Source: Nematostella vectensis (taxonomy: Eukaryota > Cnidaria > Anthozoa > Actiniaria > Edwardsiidae). Taken from it: a stretch of DNA of 64,000 bases. The stretch lies in assembly GCF_932526225.1 (NCBI RefSeq), contig NC_064038.1, forward strand, positions 17,101,075-17,165,074, given 5' to 3'. The notes under the pieces are model-generated. The model was not told where the DNA came from, ran no database searches, and was given only the letters and a program-made list of their open reading frames with translations. The position numbers and the translations under genes are program-made. Below, one piece after another: positions 54,166 to 64,000 of this stretch (positions within the stretch are counted from its first letter, which is position 1; every line of letters starts with the position of its first letter).

Positions 54166-55418
54166 CATATGACAAAGGGATTATTGGTGGTGTACTTACA
54201 CCTATGACAAAGGGATTATTGGTGTTGTACTTTCACATATGACAAAGGGATTATTGGTGTTGTATTTACATCTATGACAAAGGGATGGTTAGTGTTGTTC
54301 TTACACAAAAGACAAAGTGGCAGTTGGTGGTGTACTTACACATATGACAAAGTGGCGGTTGGTGGTGTACTTACACATATGACAAAGTGGCGGTTGGTGG
54401 TGTACTTACACATATGACCAAGGGATGATTGGTGGTGTACTTATACCTATGACAAAGGGATTATTGGTGTTGTATATACACAAATAACAAAGTGGCGATT
54501 GGTGTTGTACTTACACATATGACATAGGGATGATTGGTGGTGTACTTACACATATGACAAAGGGATGATTGGTGTTGTACTTACACAAATAACAAAGTGG
54601 CGATTGGTGTTGTACTTACACATATGACAAAGGGATGATTGGTGGTGTACTTACACATATGACAAAGGGATGATTGGTGGTGTACTTACACATATGACAA
54701 AGGGATGATTGGTGTTGTACTTACACATATGACAAAGGGATAATTAGTGATGTACTTACACATATCACAAAGGGATGAGTGGTGTTGTACTTACACATAT
54801 GACAAAGGGATTATTGGTGTTGTACTTACATTATTGACAAAGGGATTACTGGTGTTGTAATTACATCTATGACAAAGGGATGGTTAGTATTTTTCTTACA
54901 CATATGACAAAGGGATGGTTGGTGTTGTACTTACACATATCACAAAGGGATTATTGGTGTTGTACTTACACATATGACAAAGGGATGATTAGTGATGTAC
55001 TTACTTATATCACAAAGGGATGATTAGTGATGTACTTACACATATCACAAAGGGATGATTGGTGTTGTACTTACACATATGACAAAGGGATGGTTGGTGT
55101 TGTACTTACACATATCACAAAGGGATGACTGGTGTTGTACTTACACATATGACAAAGGGATGGTTGGTGTTGTACTTACACATATGACGAAGGGATGTTT
55201 GGTGTTGTACTTACACAAATGACAAAGGGATGATTGGTGTTGTACTTACACATATGACAAAGGCATGATTGGTGTTGTACTTACATCTATGACAAAGGGA
55301 TTATTGTTGTTGTATTTACCTCTATGACAAAGGGATAGTTAGTGTTGTTCTTATACAAATGACAAAGGGATGATTCGTGTTGAACTTACACGTATGACAA
55401 AGGGATAATTGGTGTTGT

Positions 55419-55464
55419 ACTTACACATATGAAAAACCTATAACAAAGGGATGGTTGGTGTTGT
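55419..55464. repeat. 46-bp off-register monomer, subunit 1
   Basis: Same joint as at 34898, offset 20521. Confidence 0.85.
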
Positions 55465-56768
55465 ACTTACTCATATAACGAAGGGATCGTTGGTGTTGTA
55501 CTTACACAAATGACGAAGGGATGGTTGGTGTTGTACTTACACATAAGATAAAGAGATTATTGGTGTTGTACTTACACATATGACAAAGGGATGATTGGTG
55601 TTGTACTTACACATATGACAAAGGGATTATTGGTGTTGTACTTACACATATGACATAGGGATTATTGGTGGTGTACTTACACATATGACAAAGGGATGAT
55701 TGGTGGTGTACTTACACATATGACAAAGTGGCGATTGGTGGTGTACTTACACATATGACAAAGGGATGATTGGTGTTGTACTTACACAAATGACAAAGTG
55801 GCGATTGGTGGTGTACTTACACATATGACGAAGGGATGATTGGTGTTGTACTTACACCTATGACAAAGGGATGATTGGTGGTGTACTTTCACCTATACAA
55901 AGGGATGATTGGTGGTGTACTTACACCTATGACAAAGGGATGATTGGTGGTGTACTTTCACCTATACAAAGGGATGATTGGTGGTGTACTTAAACCTATG
56001 ACAAAGGGATTATTGGTGGTGTACTTACACCTATGACAAAGGGATTATTGGTGTTGTACTTACACATATGACAAAGGGATTATTGGTGTTGAATTTACAC
56101 CTATGACAAAGGGATTATTGGTGTTGTATTTATATCTATGACAAAGGGATGGTTAGTGTTGTTCTTACACAAATGACAAAGGGATGGTAGGTGTTGAACT
56201 TACACCTGTGACGAAGGGATTATTAGTGTTGTACTTACACCTATGACAAAGGGATTATTGATGTTGTACTTACACATATGACAAAGGGGTTATTGGTGTT
56301 GTACTTACACATATGACATAGGGATTATTGGTGTTGTACTTACACATATGACAAAGGGATGGTTGGTGTTGAATTTACACCTATGACAAAGGGATTATTG
56401 GTGTTGTACTTTCACATATGACAAAGGGATTATTGGTGTTGTATTTACATCTATGACAAAGGGATGGTTAGTGTTGTTCTTACACAAATGACAAAGGGAT
56501 GATTGGTGGTGTACTTTCACCTATACAAAGGGATGATTGGTGGTGTACTTACACCTATGACAAAGGGATGATTGGTGGTGTACTTTCACCTATACAAAGG
56601 GATGATTGGTGGTGTACTTACACCTATGACAAAGGGATGATTGGTGGTGTACTTACACCTATGACGAAGGGATGATTGGTGTTGTACTTACACCTATGAC
56701 AAAGGGATGATTGGTGGTGTACTTACACCTATGACAAAGGGATGATTGGTGGTGTACTTACACATATG

Positions 56769-57420
56769 ACAAAGTGGCGGTTGGTGGTGTACTTACACAT
56801 ATGACAAAGTGGCGGTTGGTGGTGTACTTACACCTATGACAAAGTGGCGGTTGGTGGTGTACTTACACCTATGACAAAGTGGCGGTTGGTGGTGTACTTA
56901 CACATATGACAAAGTGGCGGTTGGTGGTGTACTTACACATATGACAAAGTGGCGGTTGGTGGTGTACTTACACATATGACAAAGTGGCGGTTGGTGGTGT
57001 ACTTACACATATGACAAAGTGGCGGTTGGTGGTGTACTTACACATATGACAAAGTGGCGGTTGGTGGTGTACTTACACATATGACAAAGTGGCGGTTGGT
57101 GGTGTACTTACACATATGACAAAGTGGCGGTTGGTGGTGTACTTACACATATGACAAAGTGGCGGTTGGTGGTGTACTTACACATATGACAAAGTGGCGG
57201 TTGGTGGTGTACTCACACATATGACAAAGTGGCGGTTGGTGGTGTACTCACACATATGACAAAGTGGCGGTTGGTGGTGTACTCACACATATGACAAAGT
57301 GGCAGTTGGTGGTGTACTCACACATATGTCAAAGTGGCGGTTGGTGGTGTACTTACACATATGACAAAGTGGCGGTTGGTGGTGTACTTACACATATGAC
57401 AAAGTGTCGGTTGGTGGTGT
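56769..57420. repeat. B-type block, 3.26-kb subunit 2
   Basis: Copy of 53512-54165. It has an acctatgac in the fourth monomer that subunit 1 lacks. Confidence 0.88.
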
Positions 57421-58680
57421 ACTTACACATATGACAAAGGGATTATTGGTGGTGTACTTACACCTATGACAAAGGGATTATTGGTGTTGTACTTTCACAT
57501 ATGACAAAGGGATTATTGGTGTTGTATTTACATCTATGACAAAGGGATGGTTAGTGTTGTTCTTACACAAAAGACAAAGTGGCAGTTGGTGGTGTACTTA
57601 CACATATGACAAAGTGGCGGTTGGTGGTGTACTTACACATATGACAAAGTGGCGGTTGGTGGTGTACTTACACATATGACCAAGGGATGATTGGTGGTGT
57701 ACTTATACCTATGACAAAGGGATTATTGGTGTTGTATATACACAAATAACAAAGTGGCGATTGGTGTTGTACTTACACATATGACATAGGGATGATTGGT
57801 GGTGTACTTACACATATGACAAAGGGATGATTGGTGTTGTACTTACACAAATAACAAAGTGGCGATTGGTGTTGTACTTACACATATGACAAAGGGATGA
57901 TTGGTGGTGTACTTACACATATGACAAAGGGATGATTGGTGGTGTACTTACACATATGACAAAGGGATGATTGGTGTTGTACTTACACATATGACAAAGG
58001 GATAATTAGTGATGTACTTACACATATCACAAAGGGATGAGTGGTGTTGTACTTACACATATGACAAAGGGATTATTGGTGTTGTACTTACATTATTGAC
58101 AAAGGGATTACTGGTGTTGTAATTACATCTATGACAAAGGGATGGTTAGTATTTTTCTTACACATATGACAAAGGGATGGTTGGTGTTGTACTTACACAT
58201 ATCACAAAGGGATTATTGGTGTTGTACTTACACATATGACAAAGGGATGATTAGTGATGTACTTACTTATATCACAAAGGGATGATTAGTGATGTACTTA
58301 CACATATCACAAAGGGATGATTGGTGTTGTACTTACACATATGACAAAGGGATGGTTGGTGTTGTACTTACACATATCACAAAGGGATGACTGGTGTTGT
58401 ACTTACACATATGACAAAGGGATGGTTGGTGTTGTACTTACACATATGACGAAGGGATGTTTGGTGTTGTACTTACACAAATGACAAAGGGATGATTGGT
58501 GTTGTACTTACACATATGACAAAGGCATGATTGGTGTTGTACTTACATCTATGACAAAGGGATTATTGTTGTTGTATTTACCTCTATGACAAAGGGATAG
58601 TTAGTGTTGTTCTTATACAAATGACAAAGGGATGATTCGTGTTGAACTTACACGTATGACAAAGGGATAATTGGTGTTGT

Positions 58681-58726
58681 ACTTACACATATGAAAAACC
58701 TATAACAAAGGGATGGTTGGTGTTGT
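58681..58726. repeat. 46-bp off-register monomer, subunit 2
   Basis: 3262 bp after the copy at 55419. Confidence 0.85.
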
Positions 58727-60028
58727 ACTTACTCATATAACGAAGGGATCGTTGGTGTTGTACTTACACAAATGACGAAGGGATGGTTGGTGTTGTACTT
58801 ACACATAAGATAAAGAGATTATTGGTGTTGTACTTACACATATGACAAAGGGATGATTGGTGTTGTACTTACACATATGACAAAGGGATTATTGGTGTTG
58901 TACTTACACATATGACATAGGGATTATTGGTGGTGTACTTACACATATGACAAAGGGATGATTGGTGGTGTACTTACACATATGACAAAGTGGCGATTGG
59001 TGGTGTACTTACACATATGACAAAGGGATGATTGGTGTTGTACTTACACAAATGACAAAGTGGCGATTGGTGGTGTACTTACACATATGACGAAGGGATG
59101 ATTGGTGTTGTACTTACACCTATGACAAAGGGATGATTGGTGGTGTACTTTCACCTATACAAAGGGATGATTGGTGGTGTACTTACACCTATGACAAAGG
59201 GATGATTGGTGGTGTACTTTCACCTATACAAAGGGATGATTGGTGGTGTACTTAAACCTATGACAAAGGGATTATTGGTGGTGTACTTACACCTATGACA
59301 AAGGGATTATTGGTGTTGTACTTACACATATGACAAAGGGATTATTGGTGTTGAATTTACACCTATGACAAAGGGATTATTGGTGTTGTATTTATATCTA
59401 TGACAAAGGGATGGTTAGTGTTGTTCTTACACAAATGACAAAGGGATGGTAGGTGTTGAACTTACACCTATGACGAAGGGATTATTAGTGTTGTACTTAC
59501 ACCTATGACAAAGGGATTATTGATGTTGTACTTACACATATGACAAAGGGGTTATTGGTGTTGTACTTACACATATGACATAGGGATTATTGGTGTTGTA
59601 CTTACACATATGACAAAGGGATGGTTGGTGTTGAATTTACACCTATGACAAAGGGATTATTGGTGTTGTACTTTCACATATGACAAAGGGATTATTGGTG
59701 TTGTATTTACATCTATGACAAAGGGATGGTTAGTGTTGTTCTTACACAAATGACAAAGGGATGATTGGTGGTGTACTTTCACCTATACAAAGGGATGATT
59801 GGTGGTGTACTTACACCTATGACAAAGGGATGATTGGTGGTGTACTTTCACCTATACAAAGGGATGATTGGTGGTGTACTTACACCTATGACAAAGGGAT
59901 GATTGGTGGTGTACTTACACCTATGACGAAGGGATGATTGGTGTTGTACTTACACCTATGACAAAGGGATGATTGGTGGTGTACTTACACCTATGACAAA
60001 GGGATGATTGGTGGTGTACTTACACATA

Positions 60029-60680
60029 TGACAAAGTGGCGGTTGGTGGTGTACTTACACATATGACAAAGTGGCGGTTGGTGGTGTACTTACACCTATG
60101 ACAAAGTGGCGGTTGGTGGTGTACTTACACCTATGACAAAGTGGCGGTTGGTGGTGTACTTACACATATGACAAAGTGGCGGTTGGTGGTGTACTTACAC
60201 ATATGACAAAGTGGCGGTTGGTGGTGTACTTACACATATGACAAAGTGGCGGTTGGTGGTGTACTTACACATATGACAAAGTGGCGGTTGGTGGTGTACT
60301 TACACATATGACAAAGTGGCGGTTGGTGGTGTACTTACACATATGACAAAGTGGCGGTTGGTGGTGTACTTACACATATGACAAAGTGGCGGTTGGTGGT
60401 GTTTTTACACATATGACAAAGTGGCGGTTGGTGGTGTACTTACACATATGACAAAGTGGCGGTTGGTGGTGTACTCACACATATGACAAAGTGGCGGTTG
60501 GTGGTGTACTCACACATATGACAAAGTGGCGGTTGGTGGTGTACTCACACATATGACAAAGTGGCAGTTGGTGGTGTACTCACACATATGTCAAAGTGGC
60601 GGTTGGTGGTGTACTTACACATATGACAAAGTGGCGGTTGGTGGTGTACTTACACATATGACAAAGTGTCGGTTGGTGGT
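60029..60680. repeat. B-type block, 3.26-kb subunit 3
   Basis: Matches subunit 2 apart from a private gtttttacac variant near 60401. Confidence 0.88.
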
Positions 60681-62012
60681 GTACTTACACATATGACAAA
60701 GGGATTATTGGTGGTGTACTTACACATATGACAAAGGGATTATTGGTGTTGTACTTTCACATATGACAAAGGGATTATTGGTGTTGTATTTACATCTATG
60801 ACAAAGTGGCGGTTGGTGGTGTACTTACACATATGACAAAGTGGCGGTTGGTGGTGTACTCACACATATGACAAAGTGGCGGTTGGTGGTGTACTCACAC
60901 ATATGACAAAGTGGCAGTTGGTGGTGTACTTACACATATGACAAAGTGGCGGTTGGTGGTGTACTTACACATATGACAAAGTGGCGGTTGGTGGTGTACT
61001 TACACATATGACAAAGGGATGATTGGTGGTGTACTTATACCTATGACAAAGGGATTATTGGTGTTGTACTTACACAAATAACAAAGTGGCGATTGGTGTT
61101 GTACTTACACATATGACATAGGGATGATTGGTGGTGTACTTACACATATGACAAAGGGATGATTGGTGTTGTACTTACACAAATAACAAAGTGGCGATTG
61201 GTGTTGTACTTACACATATGACAAAGGGATGATTGGTGGTGTACTTACACATATGACAAAGGGATGATTAGTGGTGTACTTACACATATGACAAAGGGAT
61301 GATTGGTGTTGTACTTACACATATGACAAAGGGATAATTAGTGATGTACTTACACATATCACAAAGGGATGAGTGGTGTTGTACTTACACATATGACAAA
61401 GGGATTATTGGTGTTGTACTTACATTATTGACAAAGGGATTATTGGTGTTGTAATTACATCTATGACAAAGGGATGGTTAGTGTTTTTCTTACACATATG
61501 ACAAAGGGATGGTTGGTGTTGTACTTACACATATCACAAAGGGATTATTGGTGTTGTACTTACACATATGACAAAGGGATGATTAGTGATGTACTTACTT
61601 ATATCACAAAGGGATGATTAGTGATGTACTTACACATATCACAAAGGGATGATTGGTGTTGTACTTACACATATGACAAAGGGATGGTTGGTGTTGTACT
61701 TACACATATCACAAAGGGATGATTGGTGTTGTACTTACACATATGACAAAGGGATGGTTGGTGTTGTACTTACACATATGACGAAGGGATGTTTGGTGTT
61801 GTACTTACACAAATGACAAAGGGATGATTGGTGTTGTACTTACACATATGACAAAGGCATGATTGGTGTTGTACTTACATCTATGACAAAGGGATTATTG
61901 TTGTTGTATTTACCTCTATGACAAAGGGATAGTTAGTGTTGTTCTTATACAAATGACAAAGGGATGATTCGTGTTGAACTTACACGTATGACAAAGGGAT
62001 AATTGGTGTTGT

Positions 62013-62058
62013 ACTTACACATATGAAAAACCTATAACAAAGGGATGGTTGGTGTTGT
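62013..62058. repeat. 46-bp off-register monomer, subunit 3
   Basis: 3332 bp after the copy at 58681. Confidence 0.85.
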
Positions 62059-62497
62059 ACTTACTCATATAACGAAGGGATCGTTGGTGTTGTACTTACA
62101 CAAATGACGAAGGGATGGTTGGTGATGTACTTACACATAAGATAAAGAGATTATTGGTGTTGTACTTACACATATGACAAAGGGATGATTGGTGTTGTAC
62201 TTACACATATGACAAAGGGATTATTGGTGTTGTACTTACACATATGACATAGGGATTATTGGTGGTGTACTTACACATATGACAAAGGGATGATTGGTGG
62301 TGTACTTACACATATGACAAAGGGATGATTGGTGGTGTACTTACACATATGACAAAGGGATGATTGGTGGTGTACTTACACCTATGACAAAGGGATGATT
62401 GGTGGTATACTTACACCTATGACAAAGGAATGATTGGTGGTGTACTTACACCTATGACAAAGGGATGATTGGTGGTGTACTTACACATATGACAAAG

Positions 62498-62940
62498 TGG
62501 CGGTTGGTGGTGTACTTACACATATGACAAAGTGGCGGTTGGTGGTGTACTTACACATATGACAAAGTGGCGGTTGGTGGTGTACTTACACATATAACAA
62601 AGTGGCGGTTGGTGGTGTACTTACACATATGACAAAGTGGCGGTTGGTGGTGTACTTACACATATGACAAAGTGGCGGTTGGTGGTGTACTTACACATAT
62701 GACGAAGTGGCGGTTGGTGGTGTACTTACACATATGACAAAGTGGCGGTTGGTGGTGCACTTACACATATGACAAAGTGGCGGTTGGTGGTGTACTTACA
62801 CATATGACAAAGTGGCGATTGGTGGTGTACTTACACATATGACAAAGTGGCGATTGGTGGTGTACTTACACATATGACAAAGTGGCGGTTGGTGGTGTAC
62901 TTACACATATGACAAAGTGGCGGTTGGTGGTGTACTTACA
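62498..62940. repeat. B-type block with marker variants, domain II unit 2
   Basis: Carries catataac, gacgaagtgg and ggtgcac in the order seen at 38649-39080. Confidence 0.86.
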
Positions 62941-64000
62941 CCTATGACAAAGGGATTATTGGTGGTGTACTCACACATATGACAAAGTGGCGGTTGGTGG
63001 TGTACTTACACATATGACAAAGTGGCGGTTGGTGGTGTACTTACACATATGACAAAGTGGCGGTTGGTGGTGTACTTACACCTATGACAAAGGGATTATT
63101 GGTGGTGTACTTACACATATGACAAAGTGGCGGTTGGTGGTGTACTTACACATATGACAAAGGGATGATTGGTGGTGTACTTACACCTATGACAAAGGGA
63201 TTATTGGTGGTGTACTTACACCTATGACAAAGTGGCGGTTGGTGGTGTACTTACACATATGACAAAGGGATGATTGGTGTTGTTCTTACACAAAAAACAA
63301 AGTGGCGATTGGTGTTGTTCTTACACAAAAAACAAAGTGGCGATTGGTGTTGTTCTTACACAAAAAACAAAGTGGAGATGATTGGTGGTGTACTTACACA
63401 TATGACAAAGTGTCGGTTGGTGGTGTACTTACACATATGACAAAGGGATAATTGGTGGTGTACTTACACATTTGACAAAGGGATGATTGGTGGTGTACTT
63501 ACACATATGACAAAGGGATGATTGGTGGTGTACTTACACATATGACATAGGGATGATTGGTGTTGTACTTTCACATATGACAAAGGGATTATTGGTGTTG
63601 TATTTACATCTATGACAAAGGGATGGTTAGTGTTGTTCTTACACAAACGACAAAGGGATGGTAGGTGTTGAACTTACACCTATGACGAAGGGATTAGTGG
63701 TGTTGTACTTACACATATGACAAAGGGATGATTGGTGTTGTACTTACACATATGACAAAGGGATAATTGGTGGTGTACTTACATCTATGACAAAGGGATA
63801 GTTAGTGTTGCTCTTACAGAAATGACAAAGGGATGATTGGTGGTGTACTTACACATATGACAAAGGGATGATTAATGGTGTGCTTACACATATGACAAAG
63901 GGATGATTGGTGGTGTACTTACACATGACATAGGGATGATTGGTGGTGTACTTACACATATGACATAGGGATGATTGGTGGTGTACTTACACATATGACA

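Larger units (their letters stand above)
52525..62300. repeat. Three tandem 3.26-kb subunits
   Basis: acatatgacg is at 52559, 55821 and 59083 (3262 bp each). The 46-bp joint is at 55419, 58681 and 62013 (3262, then 3332). The third copy is 70 bp longer and has B-type monomers where the others have gggatggttag followed by acacaaaagac (near 60800). Each subunit runs from alternating 34/35-bp acctatacaaag monomers, through A-type stretches and a B block, to a stretch rich in atatcacaaag variants. Confidence 0.9.
1..64000. repeat. 35-bp satellite DNA array filling the window
   Basis: The sequence repeats every 35 bp from the first base to the last. For example, the same cttacacata word recurs at 27481 and 27516. 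One monomer joins a G/T-rich half (gggatgattggtggtgt) to an A/C-rich half (acttacacatatgacaaa). By count, an A-type consensus monomer is 14/35 G+C and a B-type one 16/35. Common length variants are 34 bp (acctatacaaag, missing one base), 32 bp (gacagtggcg, missing three), 37, 38 and 46 bp. All monomers read in one orientation. No stretch of unique sequence interrupts the array. Satellites with this organisation are known from eukaryotic heterochromatin. Function and species cannot be read from the sequence. Confidence 0.98.
51961..64000. repeat. Domain II higher-order unit 2 (runs off the window)
   Basis: It starts just after a microinversion monomer and repeats the order of 27.28-40.2 kb. 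It contains one more 3.26-kb subunit than unit 1 and lacks the 3.4-kb segment that splits the corresponding subunit at 30.06-33.50 kb. The window ends inside it. Confidence 0.7.

Noticed and set aside
1-64000. CRISPR array, suggested by regular short direct repeats.
   Set aside because: The whole 35 bp is repeated and there are no unique spacers between repeats, no leader and no cas genes.
1-64000. Telomeric repeats, suggested by the G/T-rich strand.
   Set aside because: The unit is 35 bp and contains no runs of TTAGGG, TTTAGGG, TTAGG or similar telomere repeats.
1-64000. Assembly artefact as the whole explanation of the large duplications.
   Set aside because: Scattered private substitutions and indels distinguish the copies (for example 6873/21226, 8226/22579, the 279-bp and 1,992-bp indels), so they are not simple duplicated consensus. 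Exact copy numbers still depend on spanning reads, which I cannot see.

Overview
The whole 64 kb window is one block of satellite DNA. It is built head to tail, always in the same orientation, from a roughly 35-bp monomer present about 1,830 times. I see no unique sequence, protein gene, RNA gene, transposon, CRISPR array, origin or promoter. A monomer has a G/T-rich half (for example gggatgattggtggtgt, or the variant gtggcggttggtggtgt) and an A/C-rich half (acttacacatatgacaaa). A long single-orientation satellite with nested, multi-kilobase higher-order repeats (HORs) points to a eukaryotic heterochromatic region such as a centromere, pericentromere, sex chromosome or knob. The sequence does not identify the species.

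The monomers fall into two main families. A-type monomers carry gggat(g/t)attgg, with sub-variants such as gggatggttag followed by ttcttacacaaatg. They hold almost no CpG. B-type monomers carry gtggcggttgg, gtggcgattgg or gtggcgatggg. They hold one CpG per monomer, and the commonest form has four GG tracts in a row (GGCGGTTGGTGG). B monomers are clustered into blocks of about 0.25 to 3 kb separated by A-type stretches, so the array is striped.

Two higher-order regimes meet near 27.3-27.5 kb. Domain I (1 to about 27.47 kb) is a tandem array of a unit of about 14.35 kb: unit 1 (1-12640, shortened), unit 2 (12641-26993) and the start of unit 3 (26994 to about 27468). Each full unit contains nested tandem pairs with periods of 535, 907 and 2907 bp. 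Domain II (about 27.28 kb to the end) has a longer unit of about 24.6 kb: unit 1 about 27.28-51.96 kb, and unit 2 from about 51.96 kb to beyond the window. Domain II holds tandem subunits of about 3.26 kb (three in a row at 52.5-62.3 kb), a 14,151-bp-offset duplication (30.06-33.50 with 44.21-47.65 kb), a 1047-bp tandem pair and a 675-bp tandem pair.

The most informative details record how the array evolves. Thirteen monomers carry an 11-nt microinversion (ctaaccatccc). A 150-bp segment at 45,851-46,000 was replaced by a perfect copy of 46,621-46,770 with no change in length. Several off-register 42- and 46-bp monomers mark old recombination joints. Some differences between copies are CpG to TpG/CpA changes, as expected if the B-type CpGs are methylated. 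All HOR boundaries were found by eye from landmark variants and are approximate to about one monomer unless a base-exact offset is given.
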